Positions 54,448-64,000 of a stretch of DNA of 64,000 nucleotides are shown piece after piece. The stretch covers positions 18,827,015 to 18,891,014 of the forward strand of contig CM067522.1 of the NCBI GenBank assembly GCA_034509495.1, in the 5' to 3' direction. The stretch comes from Acestrorhynchus altus. Taxonomy: Eukaryota; Chordata; Actinopteri; Characiformes; Acestrorhynchidae. Position 1 is the first letter of the stretch. Every line of letters starts with the position of its first letter. The notes under the pieces were generated by a model. It had not been told where the DNA came from. It ran no database searches and saw only the letters and a program-made list of their open reading frames with translations. The position numbers and the translations under genes were made by a program.

Positions 54448-55140
54448 ATGAGTGAAAAAGCTGCAGATAAATACAGTCACTGGTCACTTCAGCATCAAAT
54501 CTACAGTATCAATCAAACCTCGGAACAAACACACCTACAGTGAACCTGAGTCAAGTCGGTGCTTTTGTAGTAGATAAGACATTCTGGTTAAGTCCAAGTA
54601 AATAATGAGAGGATTAACCCTCACATGCAACTCACAGTGAGAGTTATCCCAGGTAAAGCACAACTTCCAAACATGGTGGAGGTAGTTTCATGCTACTATA
54701 AATAAAAACCTTCAAAGTCAACAGCTAGTTGAGTTTGATGGGGCTGATGTTTGCTGTTCTGCTTTGTGGTGTCAAATCAGCTCTTGGAATCTGAGATCTG
54801 CACTTTGCAGGCAGTTAGATGTTGTTTTCTAGGCTTCATAACTTAAGATCGGAGTAACATACAGAAATGATACACACATAACAAACTATCAGTGAGAAAT
54901 GCAGCTCGGAAAACAGCTACAGATCACTCAATTCCAACTGAATTAAATCCCAGTTTAAATGAGATTCCAGTGCATGTTTACTGCGCAGCCCACATGTACA
55001 TGAGTGAATGAGCTGCAGATAAATACAGTCACTGGCTACTTCAGCATCCAACCTCTGAACAAACACACCTACAGTGAATCTGAGTCAAGGTAGTGCTTTT
55101 GTAGTAGATAAGACATTCTGGTCAAGTCCAAGTAAAGACT
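54448..55140. repeat. nested local duplication
   Basis: The block AGCTGCAGATAAATACAGTC to TCTGGTTAAGTCCAAGTAAA at 54448-54600 is repeated at 55011-55140. Between the copies sits a second copy of 52984-53461 (R3 plus R1 right half) with an internal deletion of about 70 bases. Confidence 0.8.
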
Positions 55141-55615
55141 CAATCTTGGTAATAGCCCCGTCCAGTTCAGCCATCAAACTCTAAATATGAAAGTCAGAAT
55201 CAATGGTTCAGGTCTGGTCAAAACAGATACTCTGTTGTAGCTGAGTCTGAGTCAAGGTCAACATTTTGTGGTCTTGTGTCTTAATTGAGGTGGACATTTT
55301 GCAGCTGTTGAGTGAAATTCAAGCCCCAGATTCTGTAGGACTAAGTCAAAGGTGAGATTGTGTAGTAGTTGAGGTCTAAGTTAAGAAAGTCTGAGTCAAG
55401 ATTCTGTAGTAACTGCACCACAGTTGTAATAGTTGTGTCGAGTAGAGACATTGAAGAAGTTAAAGCCATGACAGAGACTTTAGTTAAAGAGACTGTAGTT
55501 AAAGCCAAGATTGAGTCTGAGTCAAGACTTTAAAGACTTTATCGTGGTTGAGTCTGAGGCGAGGCCTAGACTTGAGTAGTACTTGAGTCCAAATCAAGAC
55601 TCAGACTCTGTGGTA
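55141..55615. repeat. decayed minisatellite of GTTGAGTCTGAGTCAAG words
   Basis: TAGCTGAGTCTGAGTCAAGG, GTAGTTGAGGTCTAAG and GTAGTACTTGAGTCCAAATC recur irregularly. Related words continue at 56275-56430 and 56880-57040. Confidence 0.6.
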
Positions 55616-55617
55616 GT

Positions 55618-56100
55618 TTAGTTCAAGGTTCAAGGTTCGTTTTATTTGTCACGAACATAGTTATACACAGAACAACATGCAGTGAAATGCTTTTTTTACA
55701 ACTGTCTGCACTACAGCCCAAGAGGGGAGAAGGTAGGGAGAAGGTAAACAGAATAAATATGTGCAATCCTGAGTAAATAAATATCTAACTTAATAACTCT
55801 GTGACTAATAACTCTGAGATAACAGGGAAATAACTTAGTGGAGGTAGGTGTGTGAATAGGTTCCAGTTTGTGTAGGAACCTATATAAAGTGCCAAGTGTG
55901 ATGTTTGCTACATATTGCTGTTTATGAGAGCGTTGATGACTTATGAGAGTCATTGTGAGATATGTGGGATTTAGGGTTAAAAGTGAAGTTGGATCTGGTT
56001 CAGTCCAAATAGCCTGAAGGAAGAAGCTCAGTCTCATCTTTTCTGTGGTGGATCTCAGTGAGTGGAACCGCTTTGCTGCCATCAGGAAATGCCCATTATT
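55618..56100. mobile_element. dispersed teleost repeat, class uncertain
   Basis: GTTTTATTTGTCACGAACAT, CAGAACAACATGCAGTGAAA, AGCCTGAAGGAAGAAGCTCA and GAGTGGAACCGCTTTGCTGC resemble a widespread fish repeat that I recognise by sequence but cannot class confidently. It interrupts the GTTGAGTCTGAG minisatellite. Confidence 0.5.
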
Positions 56101-56104
56101 GGAA

Positions 56105-56430
56105 TGGCTGAGGTCCTATCAACACTGACACTCTGTGGTCATTGAGTTTACACCAACACTGAGACTCTGTGGTCAATGAGTTTACACCAACACTGACACT
56201 CTGTGGTCATTGAGTTTACACCAACACTGAAACTCTGTGGTCATTGAGTTTACACCAACACTGAGACTCTGCAAAAGCTGAGTCTGAATCAAGAATGAGA
56301 CTCTGCAGTACTTTCAAGGTTCTGTGGTAGTTGAGTCTGAAACAAGATCAAGACTCTGTGGTAGTTGAGTCTGATTCAAGACTGAGACATTGTAATAGCG
56401 AAGTCAAAACAAGCTTTTCCGATAAAGTCC
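56105..56430. repeat. 34-bp minisatellite, about five units, then decayed words
   Basis: CTGTGGTCATTGAGTTTACA followed by CCAACACTGAGACT recurs at about 34 bases from 56120 to 56275. Confidence 0.85.
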
Positions 56431-56436
56431 AAAGGT

Positions 56437-56870
56437 GATCATCTTCTTCTTCTTTTGGCTGCTCCCTTTAGGGGTCACCACAGCGAATCATCTGCCTCCA
56501 TCTTGCCCTATCCCCTGCCTCCTCTACTGTTACACCGACCATCTCCATGTCCACCTTCACTACATCCATAAACCTTCTCTGAGGTCTTCCTCTTCTCCTT
56601 CTGCCTGGCAGCTCCATCTCCAACATTCTCTGTCCAATATATCCACTATTCCTCCTCAACACATGTCCAAACCATCTCAACCAGGCCTCTCTGGCTTGAT
56701 CTCCAAATTGCTCCACCTTCACCGTCCCTCTGATCTGCTCATTTCTAATCTTGTCCATCCTCGTCTCTCCCAATGAAAATCTCAGCATCTTCATCTCTGC
56801 CACCTCCAGCTCCTCCTCCTGTCTTTCGGACAGAGCCACAGGCTCCAGACCTCCAAAAGTAAAGACCAAA
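56437..56870 (-). pseudogene. RTE-like LINE, C-terminal part of the polyprotein
   Basis: A 133-codon minus-strand frame (56869-56468) includes KIRNEQIRGTVKVEQFGDQA, LRWFGHVLRRNSGYIGQRM, LPGRRRRGRPQRRFMDVVK and WRQMIRCGDP, the conserved post-reverse-transcriptase region of RTE-type and related non-LTR elements. A stop is followed by a very short 3' UTR (GGTGACCCCTAAAGGGAGCA) and an (AAG)n tail at 56455-56440. It is truncated at its 5' end, so the endonuclease and RT catalytic domains are absent. Confidence 0.8.
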
Positions 56871-58029
56871 GGTCAAGAATGAGACTTTCTGAAATTACAA
56901 GACGTTGTTGTTACTGAATCCAATTCAAAGCTGATATATTGTAGTTTACTGTAGAAGCTGATTGTGAATCAAGGCCAAGACTTCATAGTTGTCAAGTCTT
57001 AGTCAAGAATGAGACTTTGTAGTAGTCAAGGCCTTTGAGTGTTTGTTACGTTGACACATTTTTAGATATATGAGTATCAGTATTAAGATATTAAGCACTG
57101 GCATTCCTCTGCATTGGATCAAAAGAAAATCACTGTTATCACTCATTTCTTTTAGCCAGAACTGATTCCCTAAATACAATGATCAAACTGAGACATGGCC
57201 CAGATAGAACTGGCAGTTCTGCTCTCTGATCCTATTGGTGAGGTTTCATTGCCCTGTCATCTCTCTCGCTTTTTCCACCAGAGAATATCTACTGCTCCCC
57301 TCACTCTGCCGTTAACCTTCCCCCGTTTATCATACTACATTCTGGTCACGGCAGCACTTCCGGGGCAGTCGAATGAATGTGCAGAGTTGACTCCTGACCC
57401 CGCACTGAAGCTACAATCTGAGGGGCCAGTAAGAGCCAACATGAGGAATTTTAATTAGCGTGGACAGGCATGTGGAATCATCCGTCTCTGAATCTGAATC
57501 ATTCATATTCTGAATTTCAAGGATGAGAAATGAGGTTAGCAAGGCCCATAGGGTGTTTTCTTTTATTTTTATGTAAGTTTCTTAATATTAGACTCGATTT
57601 AGACGGATGTCCCAAGTGCTGAGACGGGATAAAGTTGTATTTTTACGCAATTTAGCCAAAAGAACAGCAATAACAGAAATGTATAAAAAAAAAATGAAGA
57701 AAAAGTGAGATCAGAGCAAGGAGAGGATGGAGCACTAGCAGACTAAGCACAAAACCACACACTCAGTTGTGCCTTTAAGGGCCAGAGAGACAAAAGATTA
57801 TGAAAATGAAAACATTCTCCTCTTCTCTGCAGTCTTACAAACAAGAGAGATGTTTTTAATTATCATTTTTTTAATCATTCGTCTCAAAAGACTGATGATT
57901 CACTCATGTGGGCTCTACACCATGCCAGTCTATCAGTCCCCAGTGCCAAGTTTCCATCACACTAACGAGCCTTTATTAGGAATGGCATGCAGGGATAGTG
58001 CTGAAATTGCCAGGCGTTGAAGTCATACA
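56871..58029. other. flank, decayed minisatellite edge then unassigned sequence
   Basis: GTCAAGTCTTAGTCAAGAAT-type words persist to 57040. The rest to 58029 shows no gene or repeat that I can support. Confidence 0.4.
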
Positions 58030-58185
58030 AGCAGACTTTAAAGCATTATTAATATTCACCCTAATGAGAGACTGTAGCTCCTCCTCAGTGTATATCACAA
58101 TACCTACATTTACAGTGTTATTAATATTCACCCTAATGAGAGACTGTAGCTCCTCCTCCTCAGTGTATATCAATACCTACATTTA
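58030..58185 (+). repeat. 75-bp minisatellite M3, two copies
   Basis: Same unit and orientation as 26062-26325 and 46222-46510. Confidence 0.9.
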
Positions 58186-58189
58186 GAAA

Positions 58190-59200
58190 AATGGCCAACC
58201 AATCAGCACTCAGTAGCAGCAAAGCCAACTGACCAGCACTCCTGATTTCACAGAGCTTGCTGGCTAAGCGAACCATCAGCCATGAGCTTAAGTTAATACA
58301 GCAAAGTTGAATCAAACTAAAGCAAAAGGAAAATGATCATCACTGAATTATGTCGGAGGGAGCAGCGTATTCAGGAGTCAGTTATGAATCACACTCGCGG
58401 TCTGAAAGCACAGCGGAACCAGAACCACAAAAGCCCAGCTTCGCCTCGCTGTATCCGCCTATTAGTGTCTGTATGTGTGCCGTTAGCCGAGATACATCAA
58501 GATCCTTCGTAGGACGTAACACTACTGGCGAAGGCACATTTGCATGCCAGCTTCTTTTCATGCCACTGTAATGGATGTGAGTCCAGAGCTCTCATGGGGT
58601 CCTGGCCTTTATACTAAAGGTCCTTTCCTGCATGTAGCAGCCCTCCTCACCCACGCTGGCCCTCCGGGGAGTCTTCGCCGTGCCAGCTCTGACGCCAGAC
58701 CTTCACTCTGCGCTTATTGTGAGCATTGAAGGCAAAGCTGTAATAATTACTGGTCTGTAGACAAAGCGGCGGCAGGGGTCAGCACCTGGGCTTTCATAAC
58801 ATCGACCCGAATTAGCCCAGAGATGCTTTTACTCATGATTGGAGAAGAAAGGAAAATAAAGGAATGGAAAAAAAACACACTTGTACTCTGTGCTTGTGCT
58901 GTAATGTTGACTGTATGATGGCAAGAATGACGGGAATGTTGACAAACCCCTACAGTTACTTCAGCTACAGTAGCTAGTGGTATAGGCCAGACAGTGTTTG
59001 AGGAGACTGGCCTTTTCATATCCCTCCCTTTCCACCAATCAAATGACAGAAACACTAGGGGGTGCTCCTGAGCACTTCTTAAAATGTTAAGAAAATGTTT
59101 GCTATTTTCTAGTTTTCTAAATTCCTTTCATTCAAGAACGTATAAGTAAGACTTTTTGGCTACTGAATGCTGACTGACACATCCTAGCACTGACTTCAGC
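58190..59200. other. flank, repeat-poor, with a CTCF-like site at 59053-59066
   Basis: The 58340-58760 part is GC-balanced and not repetitive; two short frames there have no recognisable domain. CACTAGGGGGTGCT at 59053-59066 resembles a CTCF core. Confidence 0.35.
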
Positions 59201-59204
59201 TCCC

Positions 59205-59515
59205 CGAATGACTGTACAGATTCTATACGTCACATATATGGTCAGTGGTTTAGCTCCTCCCCAATCACTGCATAGATCCTATATGCATCATATACAGAGT
59301 CAGTGCTTCAGCTCCTCCCCCAATGACTATAGATTACAGTCATCTATACAGTCAGTGGTTTAGCTCCTCCCCAGTGACTGCATAGATCCTATATAGCTCA
59401 TGTATAGTCAGTGCTTCAGCTCCTCCCCCAAAGACTGTATAGATCCTATGTCATCTATACAGTCAGTGGTTTAGCTCCTCCCCAAGGACTATATAGATCA
59501 TAACTATTATATAAA
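59205..59515 (+). repeat. 55-60 bp tandem repeat, five to six units
   Basis: GGTCAGTGGTTTAGCTCCTC alternates with AGTCAGTGCTTCAGCTCCTC and a TGACTGCATAGATCCTATAT segment. Alternate units share the GTTT or CTTC variant, so the true block may be a dimer. Confidence 0.88.
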
Positions 59516-60585
59516 CAATCAGCATTTCTAACAGTACTGTTTGTGGCATTATTGCCAGCAGCCAGACAGTATTAACCCTGAATGCTGGGCTACATTCTCA
59601 TCACAAGCTCATTCATCAATTCCGTTACACAGGGAGGAGAACACAGTTTGGAGGCTGGTTCAAGGAATCCTATCCAACTGAACCCCAGAATGCCATGGGA
59701 AAGGTGATGATACCCAATATAGCAAGTGTTCAGAGAGACAACATGGATGTACCAGAGCAGCTGATTGTGAGCATGTCATCTGGTGTTTGAAACTGCTTTG
59801 GCAGGACTTCATGTAAATTGTGTCAATCAAGCTTCTGTGCCTCAGTGATGTATATGAAGAGTTTTTTTTTCCTCCATGGATGATTCCTTTTGTTTGAGTG
59901 TCATTAAGGAGAAAAGCTTCGGAACGTCGAAGCTCAGTTCTGGTCATTTGTTCAGCCGTCTCTTAATTCTGGAAAAATGTTCAGCCGTAAAGTAATCCGC
60001 CATGATCATCTTGGTAGGGTCTGCGTTTCTAAATGATCCTTTAAGTCCAGAGAGGCTCTTTATTGGCATGCTGGCCTCCCGGAACCCTCAGCCTCTAAAA
60101 CCTGTCTAATTTGTCACAAATCTGCTCCAATTTCCTCCCTGACCTCGAGAGAGCCAGAGGCCAAAAGGGAGAGATAATCGCAGTAATAAGAGACGGCGAC
60201 AGAGCTAAAGTGGCTGGCTGAGGAGGCACTGCAAGGCCAGCAGACTGCAGGGGCTCTGCCCACAATGCCAGTCAGAAAAGGTTTTAAAGGGTCTTTCCTT
60301 TTAAGCTAAATGACACATAAACTGACTGATGCGAGATTTCTTATCAACAACGCAAATCTACCATGAAAAAGCAGCCTGGATCCAGAGCTGCCTGCTGGAT
60401 GAATGACTGCACAGCGACGTGTGTTTAGAGAGAACGAATCAAAGATACAGCAGCTACTTAATTAAAACCTGAAAACAGCCTTTACATCCAGACTCCAACT
60501 GATCCTGCAACTGAACACTCTTTAAAAGTGGGCTCTTTTGCAAAGGATAAAATAAACATTACAACTCAAAGCCCACTGGCTGTTT
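59516..60585. other. flank with candidate conserved block 60000-60250
   Basis: Repeat-free; ATGATCCTTTAAGTCCAGAG and GATAATCGCAGTAATAAGAG sit in balanced sequence that could be regulatory. Nothing else supported. Confidence 0.25.
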
Positions 60586-60589
60586 AGGC

Positions 60590-61320
60590 CGTTTTACTTT
60601 GTGGAATGTTTTCGAAATTTAACATACTTTCATTCACCGAAAAAAGGAGACAGTCACATAAGCCAGTTATTTTCAGGAGATCTTAGACTAATATCCTCAC
60701 TGGAGATTAGAAATGAACAGAAAGTAGATATTTCTATGAATTTGACCAAAACTTAATGTTTTTTTTTCATCTATAAGGACTAAAAAACACTTAGAGCTTA
60801 GAAATCATGTTGGAAAATGATCAGCGTTTTTGAGAAAGCAAGGATTTTGTGGAGTTCTTCAAAGTACTTGACAGCAGTCCAAATAAAATAAACAATCTGA
60901 ATCCTCTTTATTATTTATCAGTTTATTATCCATTCCCAGAACTTTGATTCTGAAATCTCAGAACTGTGTGAGCAAATAAGAGCGCAAGAGCCCCTCCCTT
61001 CTTATTTTCTTCTATAACCCAATGTCTGGGTCAGTGACATAATTCATCCCATCCCCTTTCGCTGATCAATCAGAGTCTGTATGCAGGTTGAGCATGAACA
61101 CGTGGACAGAGCAGTAAACATGCACTGGAAGCTCTGTTGGCACTTAAACTGGAATTTTAGCGGTTTTCCGAGCTGGATTATTCACTGGGAATTTGTGATA
61201 CACATTGAGACGTGGTTATTACAAGACTTATTAAGTTGTAGTTTGTTATGATCCTGAGAAAACGACGTGCAACTGCCCACAGATCTCGGGTTGTAAGTTA
61301 ATGATCCGGAGAGATAAACA
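60590..61320 (+). repeat. dispersed repeat R1, near full-length
   Basis: TTCATTCACCGAAAAAAGGA, ATTTGACCAAAACTTAATG, GAGCCCCTCCCTTCTTATTT, GGTTGAGCATGAACACGTGG and AACTGCCCACAGATCTCGGG occur in R1 order. Confidence 0.7.
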
Positions 61321-61875
61321 GATTTTTGCATTGGTGGAAAATCATTTGTAGGACATTTTATGGCAATAAAAAGTGGAACTACATTTTATATATTTCAGTT
61401 GTTTTACTTTTTGCAGGGATGCACAGCTTGTCTCCAGGACAGTTTAGTAGCCATACACACACACAACCTCTTTGCCTGGTAATCAAGTGACGAGATGAAT
61501 CAGGTTTGTTTGAGGAGGGGAACTAACTTCACTGGAGGCCCTCCAGGACTGGAGTTGTGCACCTGTTACATTGTGTACAACTTCATGATGGACGGATCAG
61601 AAGAAACGTAAAAGCAAAGAATCCTCTTCCTCAGACACGCTTTGGAGAAATCCGCGAGGATGATCCGAGTATGGACCTCTATGGCCTTTTGAAGCTGTTG
61701 TTTGTTTTTTATAGCTCTAATGGACCAGCAGAACAAACTCCAGCTTTGTGCATCTGTTGAGTGACAGAGTTTCTACACAACGAATACTGCAACAAAATAA
61801 TGTTAGAAGAATGATAACAATGATCATATAGTCTTAAGAAACAGAGCTGCAGTTTGTGATATACCCTGTTTAACC
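61321..61875. other. flank, nothing recognised
   Basis: Unassigned. Confidence 0.4.
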
Positions 61876-61879
61876 CTCG

Positions 61880-62520
61880 ACACTGCAGAACTATTAACTA
61901 ATCCTGAAGTTTTCTATCTATAATTTATTCAGAATTCACTATGATTTTTTCCAATATTTACTATGAATTGTTCAGAACCTTAAATACATTATTCAGAATC
62001 AACTGTTTTCTATCCACAATCAATTATATCCACTATGAATCCTTCAGTATCTTCTAACTATAATTCAGGATAATTTGTTCAGCATCTACTACAAACTATT
62101 CAGTATCTGCTATAACGTATTCAGTATCCACTATGAATTATTCACTATCCCTCATGAATTATTCAGTATCTGCTATGAAATATTCAGAATCCAGTATGAA
62201 TTATTCAGTACCCATTATGAACTATTCAGTATCCTCTATTAATCATTCTGAATCTGCCATAAGTTACTCCGTATCCACTATGAATTATTTGGTGTCTACT
62301 ATGAATTTTCAGAACCTGCTATGTATTACTCAGTATCCGGTATGAATTATTGAGTATCTGCTATGAAATATTCAGTATCCAGTATGAACTATTCAGTATC
62401 CTCTATAAATCATTCTGAATCTGCCATAAACTACTCAGTATCCGGTATGAATGTTTGAGTATCTGCTATGAAATATTCAGTATCCAGTATGAATTGTTCA
62501 GTATGTACTATAAATGATTA
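61880..62520 (+). repeat. 21-bp minisatellite, about 28 diverged units
   Basis: ATTCAGTATCCACTATGAAT plus T recurs with substitutions; period 21, so frames stay open without being genes. Confidence 0.9.
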
Positions 62521-63000
62521 AATTATGATGTGAATGTGGCTCCACACAGACGGTTGGTCTCTCAGTAGAATCAGAGGGTATAAATGCTGAAAACCATATG
62601 GTATGATTACGTATTTGACTGTAAACAGTGGTTGACGTCGTTCTCTTATCACTGATTATTAAACACTGTTAAAGAGTGCTGAACGGTCCATTTGGGGATT
62701 TCTGCGGGGAACCTGAGGCTGAACACACCTGCCTGTTTCCAAATTTGGAAATGTATTGAAGCTGGAATTCAAATAACCTGAAATAATACAGACCAACCTT
62801 TCAAACTATCCACTCTCCTGAGAAATGGCCGCCAGGAGGAAATAAGAGCTGGCCTTCAGATTCACGCTGCAAGGTGATTTCAGTCCACTTCCATTAAAAC
62901 ACAGCTTTTCAAACGAGACCTGAAAAAAACACACACTGGATCTGAACTGTTTCCAGAAAGATCCTTAAATCACTGTTAACCCTTTAGATCCAGAGCTACT
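62521..63000. other. flank, nothing recognised
   Basis: Unassigned, repeat-free sequence between two minisatellites. Confidence 0.4.
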
Positions 63001-63002
63001 GT

Positions 63003-63800
63003 TCTGTAGGTGTTTCCAATAAAATGGCCAGTGAGGAACCACTAAAGTAGATGTTTCTAATAAAGTGGCCAGTGAGGAAGCACAGAAGTAGATGTTTCCA
63101 ATAAAATGGCCAGTGAGGAAGCACTGAAGTAGATGTTTCTAATAAAGTGGCCAGTGAGGAAGCGCTGAAGTAGATGTTTCTAATAAAGTGGCCAGTGAGG
63201 AAGCGCTGAAGTAGATGTTTCTAATAAAGTGGCCAGTGAGGAAGCACTGAAGTAGATGTTTCTAATAAAGTGGCCAGTGAGGAAGCACTGAAGTAGATGT
63301 TTCTAATAAAGTGGCCAGTGAGGAAGCACTGAAGTAGATGTTTCTAATAAAGTGGCCAGTGAGGAAGCACTGAAGTAGATGTTTCTAATAAAGTGGCCAG
63401 TGAGGAAGCACTGAAGTAGATGTTTCTAATAAAGTGGCCAGTGAGGAAGCACTGAAGTAGATGTTTCTAATAAAGTGGCCAGTGAGGAAGCACTGAAGTA
63501 GATGTTTCTAATAAAGTGGCCAGTGAGGAAGCACTGAAGTAGATGTTTCTAATAAAGTGGCCAGTGAGGAAGCACTGAAGTAGATGTTTCTAATAAAGTG
63601 GCCAGTGAGGAAGCACTGAAGTAGATGTTTCTAATAAAGTGGCCAGTGAGGAAGCACTGAAGTAGATGTTTCTAATAAAGTGGCCAGTGAGGAAGCACTA
63701 AAGTAGGTGTTTCTAATAAAATGGCCAGCGAGGAAGCACTAAAGTAGGTGTTTCTAATAAAATGGCCATTGTGGAAGCCCTGAAGTAGATGTTTCTAATA
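63003..63800 (+). repeat. 41-bp minisatellite M2, about 19 copies
   Basis: GTAGATGTTTCTAATAAAGT followed by GGCCAGTGAGGAAGCACTGA and A; the central dozen units are almost identical, the edges diverge. This is the most homogeneous array in the window and the reverse orientation of 29528-30060. Confidence 0.95.
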
Positions 63801-64000
63801 AAGTTTGAAGTTACATGCTGCTGAAGTACTGAAGTTGAAGTGCTGGCGGCCTGTAACTCAGACAGTACACGCCCAAAGTCATGGAGAAGGTCTGTGCATC
63901 TGTGTGTGGTTCCTCTGATCTCATGGCATGTCTAGCATCATAGCTGTGATAGATGCACGGCTTAGCCAGGAGCACTTCTTTCTCTCCATTCTTTATCTTC
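63801..64000. other. window end, nothing recognised
   Basis: Short unassigned sequence after the M2 array. Confidence 0.4.

Noticed and set aside
58350..58729. Two overlapping frames of 61-73 codons
   Set aside because: No domain, no supporting splice sites; could as easily be noncoding single-copy sequence.
62133..62345. Frame with repeating MNYSVS-type peptide
   Set aside because: Explained by the 21-bp minisatellite.
63003..63800. CRISPR-like regular array
   Set aside because: Units are contiguous 41-bp repeats without unique spacers, in a vertebrate genome.

Overview
The window is vertebrate nuclear DNA, almost certainly from a teleost fish. It holds one intact protein gene split by long introns, dense (TG)n, (TCTA)n and (TTTC)n microsatellites, Tc1/mariner-type MITEs, tRNA-derived SINEs, an RTE-like LINE 3' end, and several homogenised minisatellites (29-, 34-, 41- and 75-bp units). 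Terminal sequences and minisatellites of this kind are familiar to me from otophysan fish, especially characiforms, but the species is an inference. There is no prokaryotic or viral gene system, no CRISPR array, and no rRNA or intact tRNA gene.

The gene is a 5-HT7-type serotonin receptor (htr7) on the + strand. Exon 1 (1245-1594) encodes a short extracellular N-terminus and TM1-TM3. Exon 2 (30363 to about 30701) encodes ICL2, TM4, TM5 and the start of ICL3. Exon 3 (32402-32825) encodes the rest of ICL3, TM6, TM7 and a short C-tail. Joined at the boundaries proposed here, the exons give one 370-residue frame with all class A aminergic landmarks. Intron 1 is about 28.8 kb and intron 2 about 1.7 kb. 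The start lies in a GC-rich, CpG-rich island, and the 3' UTR runs into TTTC repeats.

Region by region: 1-1170 is repeats and upstream sequence. From 1245 to 2830, exon 1 leads straight into an array of about 138-bp repeats, each carrying a copy of the exon 1 splice donor and the last coding bases; this is the most unusual structure in the window. From 2.9 to 30.3 kb is intron 1, with minisatellites, MITEs, a near-perfect 810-bp palindrome abutting the only N, and a few single-copy stretches that could be regulatory. From 33.7 to 64 kb there is no recognisable cellular gene, only dispersed repeats, pseudogene fragments of Tc1-like transposases, a LINE fragment, SINEs, and a 41-bp minisatellite of about 19 copies near the end.

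Several repeat families recur and tie the window together. R1 is a 600-700 bp element with at least ten full or partial copies. R2 is a Tc1/mariner-like MITE of about 490 bp. R3 is a repeat with a GGTGGAGGTAG motif. R4 is a 160-190 bp repeat that carries the 29-bp minisatellite M1 next to it in two of three copies. M2 is the 41-bp and M3 the 75-bp minisatellite. These family names are local labels used only in this annotation.
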